Below the pieces are notes generated by a model that made no database searches, was not told the origin of the DNA, and was given only the letters and a program-made list of their open reading frames with translations. Below, piece after piece: positions 7,683 through 15,356 of a stretch of DNA of 20,852 bases. The DNA is taken from NCBI RefSeq assembly GCF_042434745.1, contig NZ_JBHLSS010000157.1. The stretch is one strand, 5' to 3'. Each line of letters starts with the position of its first letter. Positions within the stretch are counted from its first letter, which is position 1. Origin of the DNA: Azotobacter paspali (GTDB taxonomy: Bacteria; Pseudomonadota; Gammaproteobacteria; Pseudomonadales; Pseudomonadaceae). The translations under genes were made by a program, and so were the position numbers.

Positions 7683-8243
7683 TCAGTGGGCGTTCAGCCA
7701 GGCGGAAAACCAGCGGGTCACCGCCGGCATGAATAGATAAACCACCAGCAACACGATGCTAAGGGTGATGAGGACGTTGCTCGGCAGGTAGCCGCCGAGC
7801 CAGGGCAGCGCCGCGAACAGCGGTTGCCAGAGCAGCGGCACCAGCAGGGACAGCGGCAGGATCGCCAGGAAGGAGACGCAGGCCTGTTTCCAGCGCGGCG
7901 GCGGACTCACATCGCCCGGCGTGAACCAGAACTCGCGGCCGAGGTTGAATTCCAGACGGTCGCCGTCGGTTAGCAGAGGAGCGACCTCCTCGATCAGTCG
8001 GCGACGGTCGGCGGACTCCAGCCAGGCCTGCAACTGGCCGGTGCTGGCGAAGCGCAGGACGCAGGTGAAACGGCGCCGGTCACCGTCCTGTTCGCGCAGC
8101 ACGTCGACGCCGAGGTGGCCGGGATAGCGCTTGGCGACGTCCACGGTGCGGCGCAGCCAGCCTTCGTATTCCCGCTCCCGCCCTTCCCTGACCCGATGGC
8201 GGATGAGCAGGGTCACTACGCCCTCTGACATCTCGGTGCGCAT
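7683..8243 (-). CDS. ABM-domain protein with two membrane segments
   Basis: A 186-residue protein. Residues about 8-105 form an antibiotic-biosynthesis-monooxygenase-type dimeric alpha-beta barrel (VTLLIRHRVREGREREYEGW, RYPGHLGVDVLRE, FASTGQLQAWLES). The C-terminal third has two hydrophobic segments (about 120-147 and 155-178), so the barrel should be tethered to the inner membrane. ABM folds include cofactor-free monooxygenases and non-enzymatic binding proteins, and the sequence does not settle which applies here. AGGAG lies 8 bases before the ATG at 8243; a second in-frame ATG is four codons downstream. It sits 48 bases after the isochorismatase gene and 14 bases before the amidohydrolase gene, inside the operon. 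Confidence 0.8.
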   Translation of the reverse strand: MRTEMSEGVVTLLIRHRVREGREREYEGWLRRTVDVAKRYPGHLGVDVLREQDGDRRRFTCVLRFASTGQLQAWLESADRRRLIEEVAPLLTDGDRLEFNLGREFWFTPGDVSPPPRWKQACVSFLAILPLSLLVPLLWQPLFAALPWLGGYLPSNVLITLSIVLLVVYLFMPAVTRWFSAWLNAH

Positions 8244-8291
8244 CGCTTCACTCCTGTGTCGCGCCGACCTGGCGAGGGCCGGTGCGGGCGC

Positions 8292-8945
8292 TCAGTGGCC
8301 TTCCGAGGCGTTGAACATGGTCTTGGCGTAGATCAGACCCAAGCCATAGGCGCCGCCGTGGGCGATGGAGGTCCGCACCGTTTCGTCGTAGGTCTCGCCG
8401 CGCGCCCAGTCGCGCTGCAGTTCGAGCAGGTACTGGAGGGCGGTCATCGGCCGGGCCCCCTGCTGGATCATGCGCTGCATGGCGCGTTCGTGGGCCTCGT
8501 CCGAGACGTCGCCGCAGGCATCGGCGATCACGTAGGCCCCGAAGCCCTGGTCCAGGGCGGACAGCACCGGCCCGACGATGCACACCGAGGTCCACAGGCC
8601 GGCGAAGACGATCTTATCCTTGCCGGCCCGGTTAACCTCGACCGCGATCCGCTCGTCCTCCCAGGTGTTCATGGTGGTCCGGTCGATCACACTGTGTTCG
8701 GGGAACACGGAGCGGATCTCGTCGAAGATGGGGCCCGAGAAGCTCTTTTCCGCCACCGTCGTCAGGATGGCGGGAACCTTGAACTCCCTGGCGGCCTTGG
8801 CCACCAAGGCGACGTTGTTGCGCAACGACACCGCATCGATCGACTTGGTGGCGAAGGACATCTGCGACTGGTGGTCGATCATGATCAGGGTGTGGTTGGC
8901 CGGGTCCAGCAAAGTCCGACCGGGAACGGCTTTCGCGGTACTCAT
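8292..8945 (-). CDS. isochorismatase-family cysteine hydrolase (YcaC-like)
   Basis: A 217-residue cytoplasmic alpha/beta hydrolase of the isochorismatase superfamily. The conserved acidic position is in HTLIMIDHQSQMSF (Asp24), and the nucleophilic Cys is Cys122 in FAGLWTSVCIVGPVL. A conserved TMNTWEDE segment lies between them. The overall layout and length match YcaC-like hydrolases rather than the larger siderophore-pathway isochorismatases. The substrate is unknown; members hydrolyse amides and related compounds. I chose the ATG at 8945 over an upstream in-frame start at 8960 because GGAGG sits just before it at normal spacing. It is the first structural gene after the AraC-type regulator, 112 bases downstream of it, a gap large enough for its own promoter. 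Confidence 0.87.
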   Translation of the reverse strand: MSTAKAVPGRTLLDPANHTLIMIDHQSQMSFATKSIDAVSLRNNVALVAKAAREFKVPAILTTVAEKSFSGPIFDEIRSVFPEHSVIDRTTMNTWEDERIAVEVNRAGKDKIVFAGLWTSVCIVGPVLSALDQGFGAYVIADACGDVSDEAHERAMQRMIQQGARPMTALQYLLELQRDWARGETYDETVRTSIAHGGAYGLGLIYAKTMFNASEGH

Positions 8946-9057
8946 AACAGCCTCCAGCAAGGTTGGAGAGCATGACGATGTGGCAGGCGACCGGCCGGAG
9001 TCTTGTATCGATGTGTCGCCCTGGAAAGGATGTGCGGTTTATTTCGATGGACAGAGG

Positions 9058-9996
9058 TTAGCTGCGGCGCCGGGAAGTATCGTGGACCGTCGATGCCGTC
9101 GCGTTCGACCTGCCCGTCCGATGGAAGCGCCTCCAGTTGGAAGGCGCGGCCCCGGTCATCTTCTGAAAAACCCTGGAGAAGTGGGACTGGTCCGTGAAGC
9201 CGCAATCCAGACCGATCCGCGAAAGGCTCATGGAGGTGTGCAGCATCAGTTCCTTGGCCTTTTCCACCCGCATCTTCAGCAGCCACTCGTGGGGAGCCAG
9301 CCCCGTGCTCCGCTTGAATGCGCGAGAGAAGTAGGCCCGCGACAGGGAGCATTCCGCCGCCAGTTCGGCGATCGACAAGCCGTCGGCGAGATGCTCGGCG
9401 AGCATCTCCTTGGCTCGTCTCTCCTGCCAGGGAGCCAGGCCTCCCGGGATGTCCCGCAAGGGGCCGGTTTTCCCGTAGCGCGAACCGATGTGAGTACACA
9501 TGGCCAGCATGACCTGATCGACGAAGAGCCGGTTCGCCTCGCCGGGCATGCTCAATGCCGGAACGAGCGCGAGCGACAGGTGATAGACGACGGGGTCGAG
9601 CGTTCCCTGCGCACAGTCGAGGCTGCCGGGCACACCGGCACCCGCCTCGCGGAAAGTCTCCTCCAGCGATACCCGCGGAAGATTGAGGCGAAGGTTGTCA
9701 TAGGGCGCCAGATGCTGGCACCGTACCTCGTCTCCGAGGTAGGCGATCGACATGCTTTCCCGGACATGACCGCCCTTGTACGTCAGGCGCTTGCCTCGCC
9801 ACAGTTTGTGCGAGGCGAAGTCCCGGAGCTGGACGATGATCGAAAAAGCGTCGGCGCAAGGGACCTCCAAAATCCTGGTTGGGTCCGGATCGGTGTCGCG
9901 GTTGTGCAGGATGGAGACCTGGAGCCCGCCGAACGCCGGGGTGGCCGGGCGGCTCGTCGATGGACCGTGTGGAATGGAATCGCCGATCTTGCGCAT
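9058..9996 (-). CDS. AraC-family transcriptional regulator
   Basis: A 312-residue regulator. The C-terminal half carries two helix-turn-helix motifs typical of AraC proteins: LSIAELAAECSLSRAYFSRA, then FKRSTGLAPHEWLLKMRVE (about residues 205-250), followed by the signature LSRIGLDCGFTDQSHFSRVF (about 260-280). The N-terminal 180 residues are a divergent sensing domain with no motif I can assign to a ligand. The start at 9996 is supported by GGGAG 6 bases upstream. It lies directly upstream of, and on the same strand as, the isochorismatase/ABM/amidohydrolase/MFS genes, which makes it the likely activator of that operon. About 200 bases separate it from the inserted IS relic, so its own promoter is probably intact. 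Confidence 0.9.
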   Translation of the reverse strand: MRKIGDSIPHGPSTSRPATPAFGGLQVSILHNRDTDPDPTRILEVPCADAFSIIVQLRDFASHKLWRGKRLTYKGGHVRESMSIAYLGDEVRCQHLAPYDNLRLNLPRVSLEETFREAGAGVPGSLDCAQGTLDPVVYHLSLALVPALSMPGEANRLFVDQVMLAMCTHIGSRYGKTGPLRDIPGGLAPWQERRAKEMLAEHLADGLSIAELAAECSLSRAYFSRAFKRSTGLAPHEWLLKMRVEKAKELMLHTSMSLSRIGLDCGFTDQSHFSRVFQKMTGAAPSNWRRFHRTGRSNATASTVHDTSRRRS

Positions 9997-10201
9997 CTCT
10001 GCTCCCTCAGTTGAAGAGCGAATGACCGCTGTATATCGAGGCTGGCTTTACCGCTGTGGCCAACCAGACTCCTTTTCAGTCTTAGCCGATCCTGCCCGAT
10101 CCCGGTGAACGTTCTTGACATCCTCTCCTCCCTCGCATAGAAAGAACTGTCTATCCGTACAGACGCGAGTGTAGGGTCGCTCCGTACCCCGCACTAGCCT
10201 T

Positions 10202-10231
10202 CCTCGGCCTGAAGAGGCTGTCGCGAAAGCC
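10202..10231 (+). repeat. IS left terminal inverted repeat
   Basis: This 30-base sequence starts CCTCGGCCT and ends GTCGCGAAAGCC. It is the reverse complement of 10762-10791 except at repeat positions 10 and 11. Confidence 0.9.
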
Positions 10232-10318
10232 ATTATCAAGCCTGTGAGATGATCGAGGCTGAAGCGCTTGCGCAAAGCAAGGAACGTAGGCGCAAATGCG
10301 CCGTGAGCGTTCTTTGGC

Positions 10319-10718
10319 GTGGGGCCACCTGTCACCCACATGCATCCCAGATCCAGCCGGGCGAGCCGTTCCAGCCCGCGCAGGGAGTGGATGCCCTGCA
10401 TCACGCCTACAGGATCAGGCCCATCATCGGGCGGAGACGGTAAGGCGCACGACCTGTGCCCGCATAGTGCCGTTCGAACGCCTGCCAGTCTTGCTGTTCG
10501 AGCAGGCGTGCCACGACAAAGGGGGCTCTCTGGCCAGCCTGCTTCAACCAGTCCTCCAATCGCGTCGTGCCCAGAATAACCTTTTGCGCGTTGCCCGTGA
10601 TAAACCGGCGTCCGGTATCCGACGCGCATGGCCGCGGCCTCGCGTCCGGAACCTGGGCGGCACCGAACAGATCGAATTGCTCACTGTCCAGCGCTACCGT
10701 CTTCGACGCTGTGCTCAT
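10319..10718 (-). pseudogene. transposase N-terminal fragment (DUF772 type)
   Basis: The ATG at 10718 opens a frame that includes RLEDWLKQAGQRAPFVVARL and continues with DWQAFERHYAGTGRAPYRLR and MMGLIL. It stops at a TAG where relatives read LILYGVMQG; loss of one base in the Tyr codon restores the frame, which then reads GVMQGIHSLRGLERLARLDL and GCMWVTGG. After that the similarity ends abruptly and the sequence runs into the terminal repeat. This is the N-terminal domain of an IS1182/IS5-like DDE transposase; no catalytic DDE segment remains. It is certainly inactive. The family name rests on my memory of the motif. Confidence 0.8.
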
Positions 10719-10761
10719 TGCTCTTGGCCTTCAGGAAGGTATGACCCATTTTACCTGGTGG

Positions 10762-10791
10762 GGCTTTCGCGACAGCCTCTGAAGGCCGAGG
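10762..10791 (-). repeat. IS right terminal inverted repeat
   Basis: This is the reverse-complement partner of 10202-10231, matching at 28 of 30 positions. It starts 44 bases upstream of the transposase start codon, the normal position for the left end of an IS relative to its gene. Confidence 0.9.
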
Positions 10792-11033
10792 CTTAGCGCA
10801 CACCGGGTCAAGTGGTACCGGCGGGCAAGGGCCCGACCGCCATGACGTCCCGTCGCGACGGTTCGGAAAACGACCGAAGGCTCGGGAAAGATGCGGTAAG
10901 ATTCGGCCGCTTCCCGCAGACGGCATGCAGCATCCCCGCGATGCCTTCCCGACTCGCGAGCGAACGGCACTCGCCCATACCGACGTACGCCGCGGGCCGG
11001 CTCCAGCGGAGTGCGGCGCGGCAGGATGAGTTG

Positions 11034-11267
11034 ATGAACATGCGAAACAGACTGGAGGGCTTCAGCGCCCGCGAAGATGACCTGGAAGACTTCGACCTGG
11101 AGACCGCCCCGTCGCGTGCCGCCGCACCGGCGCGGCGCCGGAGCGGCAGCCTGGTGCTGAAGATCGCCCTCGGCGTCTGGCTCGGCGGCCTGGCGCTGAT
11201 GCTCACCTGGTACGGCCTGGAGCTGCTGCTGCCGGAAGCGGCGAACCTGCACCTGCAACTGCGCTGA
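11034..11267 (+). CDS. small single-span membrane protein
   Basis: A 77-residue protein of unknown function. The N-terminal 37 residues are charged, first acidic (REDDLEDFDLE), then Ala/Arg-rich, followed by one hydrophobic helix (about residues 40-62, LVLKIALGVWLGGLALMLTW) and a short tail. I chose the ATG at 11034, preceded by AGGATGAG, over a longer frame beginning at 10812 because the upstream part of that frame has no membrane-protein character or good ribosome-binding site; ATG 11040 is an alternative. The arginines before the helix predict a cytoplasmic N-terminus. It converges on otsA, with 29 bases between the two genes. Confidence 0.7.
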   Translation: MNMRNRLEGFSAREDDLEDFDLETAPSRAAAPARRRSGSLVLKIALGVWLGGLALMLTWYGLELLLPEAANLHLQLR

Positions 11268-11296
11268 AACCCGCGCGCCGGATGCCGGCAGGGGAT

Positions 11297-12700
11297 TCAG
11301 ACGGTGGCACAGCTCGCCGTCACCACCCGGTGCCGGCCGAAGGTTCGCAAGTCGCGCAGGAAGTTGTCCCGCCAGGCGTCCAGATCGGCGGCACGCAAGG
11401 CCCGCATCATGTCCTCGTAACGTTCCTTGCGCTCCTCCAGCGGCATGCGCAAGGCACGGTCCATAGCCTCGGCCATGCCCAGGCAGTCGTAGGGGTTGAC
11501 GATCAGCGCCGCGCCCAGCTCGTGGGCCGCGCCGGCGAAGCGCGACAGCACCAGCACGCCCGGATCGGCCGGATTCTGCGCGGCGACGTATTCCTTGGCG
11601 ACCAGGTTCATGCCGTCGCGCAGCGGAGTGACCAGGCCGACGTTGGCGGTGCGGAACAGGCCCATCAGGGTGCGCCGCTCGAGGCTCTTGTTGAGATAGT
11701 GCAGTGGCATCCAGTCGAGATCGGCCAGACGTCCGTTGACATGCCCGGCCACGGTTTCCAGTTGCTTGCGGATGGCTTGGTAGGTCTTCACGTCGGTGCG
11801 CGAGGTCGGTGCGATCTGGATGAGTTCCACGTTGCGCCGGTGCTCGGGGTAATGCTCGAGGAGCTGCTCGTAGGCCAGGAAGCGCTCCACCAGCCCCTTG
11901 GAGTAGTCCAGCCGGTCGACGCTGATGAGGGTCTTGCGCAGCTTGCCTTCGGCGGTCCGTCCGATCATGGGGCGCCGGCCCCGGTAAGAGTCGGCCAGAC
12001 GGCGGATCTCGTCGGGCATCACGCCGATGGGATAGACGCCAGCGCGGAAATTCCGCCCGCAGGCGGTCAGGCTGCCGTCGGTCCCGATGAGCCCGTCGAG
12101 TTCGCGGCAGACATAGTCCTGAAAGGCCATGCGGTCGCTCTCGGTCTGGAAGCCGATCAGATCGTAGTCGCAGAGGGTCTGGAACAAGTCCCTGTGCGGG
12201 GGCACCGTGGTGAGGACCTCCGTCGTCGGGAAGGGAATGTGCAGGAAGAAGCCGATGCGGTTGCCGATTCCCAGTTGGCGACAGGCGGCGGCGAAGGGAA
12301 TCAGATGGTAATCGTGGACCCAGAGGATGTCGTCGGGACGCAGCAGGGGCTTGAGCTTCTCCGCTAGCATGGCGTTGACCCGCCGGTAGCCCAGGTACTC
12401 CGCGCGGCTGTAGCGCGCCAGATCGATGCGGTAGTGGAAGATCGGCCAGAGCGTGGCGTTGGAGAAGCCGCGGTAGTATTCGTTGTAGTCCGGCTTGCTG
12501 AGGCCCAAGGTGACGTAGGTAATATTGCCGGCGCTCTCGCAGGCAGTTTCCGGGTTCTGTCCGACCTCGCCGTTCCAGCCGAACCAGATGCCGCCATTCT
12601 GCCGCAACGCATCGTACACGCCCACGGCCAATCCCCCGGCAGCGACCTTGCCTTCGCGGATGGGAGCGACCCGATTGGAAATCACGACTAGACGGCTCAT
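11297..12700 (-). CDS. otsA: trehalose-6-phosphate synthase
   Basis: OtsA (glycosyltransferase family 20, 467 residues) joins a nucleotide-activated glucose to glucose-6-phosphate to give trehalose-6-phosphate, a step in making the osmoprotectant trehalose. Family signatures are all present: SRLVVISNRVAP at the N-terminus, GGLAVGVYDALRQNGGIWFG, ILWVHDYHLIPFA, FFLHIPFPTTE, SVDRLDYSKGLVERFLAYE, APTSRTDVKTYQ and TPLRDGMNLVAKEYVA. Length and motif order match the E. coli enzyme. The ATG at 12700 overlaps the otsB stop codon as ATGA, so translation is probably coupled; a longer upstream in-frame start is rejected because it would lie within otsB and lacks the conserved beginning. The C-terminus is slightly shorter than in E. 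coli. Confidence 0.96.
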   Translation of the reverse strand: MSRLVVISNRVAPIREGKVAAGGLAVGVYDALRQNGGIWFGWNGEVGQNPETACESAGNITYVTLGLSKPDYNEYYRGFSNATLWPIFHYRIDLARYSRAEYLGYRRVNAMLAEKLKPLLRPDDILWVHDYHLIPFAAACRQLGIGNRIGFFLHIPFPTTEVLTTVPPHRDLFQTLCDYDLIGFQTESDRMAFQDYVCRELDGLIGTDGSLTACGRNFRAGVYPIGVMPDEIRRLADSYRGRRPMIGRTAEGKLRKTLISVDRLDYSKGLVERFLAYEQLLEHYPEHRRNVELIQIAPTSRTDVKTYQAIRKQLETVAGHVNGRLADLDWMPLHYLNKSLERRTLMGLFRTANVGLVTPLRDGMNLVAKEYVAAQNPADPGVLVLSRFAGAAHELGAALIVNPYDCLGMAEAMDRALRMPLEERKERYEDMMRALRAADLDAWRDNFLRDLRTFGRHRVVTASCATV

Positions 12701-13458
12701 GGATAAATCTCCGGTTTGAGGGGCCGGACCAGAGCGTCCAGCCATTTTTCCACCGCCGAGACGGAGTCCAGCCGCTGTCGAGCGGCCGTCTCGCCCGGCC
12801 CTACCTTGAACGAATGCCCACCCAGGGCGTTGACCGCCTGGAAACCGGCCTCGTCGGTGAGGTCGTCGCCGATGAATACTGGCACCCGGCCGCCGAACGG
12901 CGGCTCGCGCATGAATTCGCGGATCACCTCCCCCTTGCTGGCGCCGCGCGGCTTGAGTTCAAACACGCACTTACCCGGCTGCAGGGTCAGCAGCGCGGGG
13001 TAGCGGCGGATGAAGTCCTCGGCCAGGCCGCGCGCGACCGCCTCCAGTTCGGGCGCCAAACGGAAATGCAGCGCGAAAGCCAGTCCCTTGTTTTCCAGAT
13101 GCAACCCAGGGTACTGGGCGCAGGCCTGGAACAGTTCGTCCCCGACCCGGCGCAGGGCCTCCCGATCCAGGTTCAGTTGCCGCAGCCGGCCGTCGGCGTC
13201 GCGGCGCTCGGCGCCGTGCACGCCGGCGGCCGGCAGGCGCAGCGGCTCGAACAGGTGATCGAGGTCCGCCAGCCGGCGACCGGAGATCACGGCGACCGGC
13301 ACTCCGACGGTCTGGAGCCGGCCAAGGGCGGCGAGTATGGCGGCGGGGATGAATACCAGCTCGGGACGGGGCTGTATTTCGGCGAGCGTTCCGTCCACAT
13401 CAAAGAAGAAGGCGCAGCCTTGCAGGTCCTGCGCATGGGTAGGGCATTGACCGTTCAT
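12697..13458 (-). CDS. otsB: trehalose-6-phosphate phosphatase
   Basis: OtsB (HAD superfamily, 253 residues) removes phosphate from trehalose-6-phosphate to give trehalose. HAD motif I is FFFDVDGTLAEIQPRP (Asp20 nucleophile, Asp22 acid/base). VAVISGRRLADLD, LPAAGVHGAERRD, LENKGLAFALHFR, FELKPRGASKGEVI and VFIGDDLTDEAGF are the other conserved blocks. I chose ATG 13458 because the family similarity begins about 15 residues later; in-frame starts further upstream add sequence with no family resemblance. The ribosome-binding site is weak, and a CATAAT hexamer lies only 4 bases before the ATG. It is the first gene of the otsB-otsA pair. A 151-bp region separates it from the divergent acidic-protein gene. 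Confidence 0.95.
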   Translation of the reverse strand: MNGQCPTHAQDLQGCAFFFDVDGTLAEIQPRPELVFIPAAILAALGRLQTVGVPVAVISGRRLADLDHLFEPLRLPAAGVHGAERRDADGRLRQLNLDREALRRVGDELFQACAQYPGLHLENKGLAFALHFRLAPELEAVARGLAEDFIRRYPALLTLQPGKCVFELKPRGASKGEVIREFMREPPFGGRVPVFIGDDLTDEAGFQAVNALGGHSFKVGPGETAARQRLDSVSAVEKWLDALVRPLKPEIYP

Positions 13459-13609
13459 ATAGATTATGACCACCAACCGGCAGCTCAGTTTCGTTGGATG
13501 TGAATCGACGGCACAGAACTCTATCATTGCCGGCCGGCGACCGGCCTGAATCATCCGCTGTCGCGCAGGTCACACCTTGCAAGAAGGCAGTCCCGGCAGG
13601 AGGTTTTCC

Positions 13610-14128
13610 ATGAAACATCGCCAGCCCCGAGTCCAGGAAATAGACGACCTCGAAGATCGCATGGGCCCGCTGCAACCGCTGGACTTCGGCAGTCGCCAGG
13701 ACGAGCGGCAGGGCCATGCCGGCGATCGGCGGCCGGCCGAGGAACTGCGGGAAGAATTCCCACCGGAGCGGGTTCGCGAAGCCGGCACGAGCGGCGGCGA
13801 AACGCCCGACGGACACTCGACCATGGACGATGCGGACCCCGAGATCCTCATCCCCGAGGACGGTGCACGCTCGCCCAAAGAGCGCGGCCACGGCACCCCG
13901 GCGGACAAGGATCTGAGCATCGTCACCGCCGAGGGGATCGGCGCGGGCGCCGGCCTGGACGAGGCCGAGGAGGCCCGGCTCTTCCCTCTAGACGGCGAGC
14001 CCTGGGATGACCGCACGGACGAAGCGGCCTCATCGGCAGAAGACGAGGAAGAGAACGAGGAGGTTCTTTCCGACGAGGAGCTCAGAGGCCCCGAGCCGCT
14101 GCAGTCGTCGCGCGACAGAGAGCCTTGA
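13610..14128 (+). CDS. acidic pseudomonad protein, function unknown
   Basis: A 172-residue, very hydrophilic and acidic protein with no membrane segment and probably much disorder. The start is set by AGGAGG 6 bases before ATG 13610. The middle holds a motif I recall from pseudomonad proteins annotated as serine kinase/phosphatase or HPr-related: EILIPEDGARSPKERG, then TPADKDLSIV and GAGLDEAEEARLFPLDGEPW. Those names are not backed by any kinase or HPr motif visible here, so I do not adopt them. The C-terminus is a run of Glu and Asp (EDEEENEE). It is divergent from the trehalose genes and could share stress regulation with them, but that is conjecture. Its stop codon is 3 bases from the rimI stop on the other strand. 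Confidence 0.75.
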   Translation: MKHRQPRVQEIDDLEDRMGPLQPLDFGSRQDERQGHAGDRRPAEELREEFPPERVREAGTSGGETPDGHSTMDDADPEILIPEDGARSPKERGHGTPADKDLSIVTAEGIGAGAGLDEAEEARLFPLDGEPWDDRTDEAASSAEDEEENEEVLSDEELRGPEPLQSSRDREP

Positions 14129-14131
14129 GGC

Positions 14132-14584
14132 TCAATCGAGCAGAGTGCAGACCATCACCAGGGCATCCTCGCGCCCGCCGGCGGCCGGGTAGTAGTCGCG
14201 CCGCCGGCCGACCTCGTTGAAACCGTAGCGCTCATAGAGCCGGTAAGCAGCGCCGTTGCTGGCCCGCACCTCGAGAAAGCACTCCAGAGCCCGGCGCTCC
14301 CGCGCCCGCGTCATCAAGTACTCCAACAGCCGCAGGCCGAGCCCGCGCCCCTGGCTCTGCGGCTTGACGGTAATGTTCAGCAGGTGCGCCTCGTCGAGGA
14401 TCACCTGGATCACGCCATGGCCGACCTGTTGACCGCCCTCGAACATCAGCCAGCATTCATAGGACTTCAGGGCATCCTGGAAGATGCCGCGCGTCCAGGG
14501 ATAGCTGAAGGCCGCGTATTCGATCTTCAACACGGCATCCAGGTCCGCCTCGGTCATCGGGCGGAAGCTAATCGCATCACTCAT
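14132..14584 (-). CDS. rimI: ribosomal protein bS18 N-alanine acetyltransferase
   Basis: RimI (GNAT fold, 150 residues) acetylates the N-terminal alanine of ribosomal protein S18. Key features are ISFRPMTEADLDAVLKIEYA, the YPW motif (residues 28-30), HLLNITVKPQSQGRGLGLRL containing the acetyl-CoA loop QGRGLG (78-83), and LEVRASNGAAYRLYERYGF. Length is typical. The ATG at 14584 overlaps the end of the preceding psi-like gene by 8 bases, so the pair is probably translationally coupled, like holD-rimI in E. coli. Confidence 0.95.
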   Translation of the reverse strand: MSDAISFRPMTEADLDAVLKIEYAAFSYPWTRGIFQDALKSYECWLMFEGGQQVGHGVIQVILDEAHLLNITVKPQSQGRGLGLRLLEYLMTRARERRALECFLEVRASNGAAYRLYERYGFNEVGRRRDYYPAAGGREDALVMVCTLLD

Positions 14585-15356
14585 TCGCGGACATCCAACG
14601 CATACGTATCCGGCGCATAGCGCGCCACAGCTCGGCCTTGCGGGCCGGCTCTTCCATTAGAGTTTCCAGGCCGGGCAGCACCCAGAGCGGCGGCAAGCCT
14701 TCGACCTGTAGTTCGCGAAGGCAGGCATCGGCCTCGATCGCGGCGGCGAAACGCAGCGCCGGCAGGCCGACCAGCCACAGGCAGGCGCAATCGCCCTCCT
14801 CCTCCAACCGCGCAGCGACGAAGGTCTGTACGTATTCCAGCGCCGCCTGCGGCCCCTGATCCAGATTTCCGCTTTTGAACAGGGGCCAGCGTACCGGCTC
14901 GCCGAGCATGCGCGGACTGTCCGCAAGCCCTGCGGCGCGCAGCAGGTCCCGGAGCAGCAGATAGCCGGGGTCGCGGCTCTGGAAGGGTTCGCCGGTGGGC
15001 AGCTCGACCAGCAGGGCGCAGCGCCCGGCGCGCAGCAGTTGCAGGGCGAAGCGCGGTGGCGGCAGCGAAGCGGCTTTGGGCGCGGCCGGCTCGACGACTT
15101 CCTCGCCGACGGCGCGCGCTTCGACGCGGGTAACGGGACGGGGGACCTCGATCTTCGCCCGCTCGACCGGCCGTGGTCGGGACGGCATCTCGGACACGCC
15201 TCCGGGCTCCGGGTCCGTCCGCAGCGGCGTCGCTGGCCCGGGCGTTTCGAGCAGCTCCGGTCGCGACGGCGCGGCGAACGGCAGCGCCACTCGCGGCAGC
15301 CAACTGACCACCTGCATGGCGTCGAGGTAAGCGCGGCGGCGAACCTCGTCGATCAA
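14577..15356 (-). CDS. holD: putative DNA polymerase III psi subunit, divergent type
   Basis: A 259-residue protein directly upstream of rimI, the position of holD in E. coli and of the divergent, experimentally described psi subunit in Pseudomonas. Psi links the clamp loader to chi and single-strand-binding protein. What is visible: a short N-terminal helix (RRRAYLDAMQVVSWLPR) like the clamp-loader-binding peptide of psi, a Pro-rich linker (about residues 25-95), and a C-terminal alpha/beta domain (ALLVELPTGEPFQ through LPPLWVLPGLETLMEEPARK). No sequence motif proves the function; synteny and layout do most of the work. The start is TTG 15356, which overlaps the leuA stop; the next ATG (15317) would cut off part of the conserved N-terminal helix. 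Confidence 0.7.
   Translation of the reverse strand: MIDEVRRRAYLDAMQVVSWLPRVALPFAAPSRPELLETPGPATPLRTDPEPGGVSEMPSRPRPVERAKIEVPRPVTRVEARAVGEEVVEPAAPKAASLPPPRFALQLLRAGRCALLVELPTGEPFQSRDPGYLLLRDLLRAAGLADSPRMLGEPVRWPLFKSGNLDQGPQAALEYVQTFVAARLEEEGDCACLWLVGLPALRFAAAIEADACLRELQVEGLPPLWVLPGLETLMEEPARKAELWRAMRRIRMRWMSANE

Larger units (their letters stand above)
10202..10791 (-). mobile_element. internally deleted IS, both terminal repeats kept
   Basis: A 590-bp element bounded by 30-bp inverted repeats that match at 28 of 30 positions. Inside is only the N-terminal part of a DDE transposase with a DUF772-type domain, itself frameshifted. A complete element of this kind would be roughly 1.5-2 kb, so most of the catalytic region has been lost while both ends survive, a MITE-like structure that could be moved in trans. 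The flanks read CTAG a few bases outside the left end and TTAG outside the right end, so a short target duplication is possible but not clean. It lies between the AraC regulator and the small membrane protein gene. Confidence 0.8.

Noticed and set aside
10115..10143. TTGACA-N17-TAGAAA, a consensus-like plus-strand promoter
   Set aside because: No plus-strand gene follows before the IS relic. The stretch CTTGACATCCTCTCCTCCCT also resembles the end of IS200/IS605-type elements, so it may be a truncated IS end rather than a working promoter.
10812..11033. Extended N-terminus for the small membrane protein
   Set aside because: The extra 74 residues look like GC-rich random translation; the ATG at 11034 has the ribosome-binding site.
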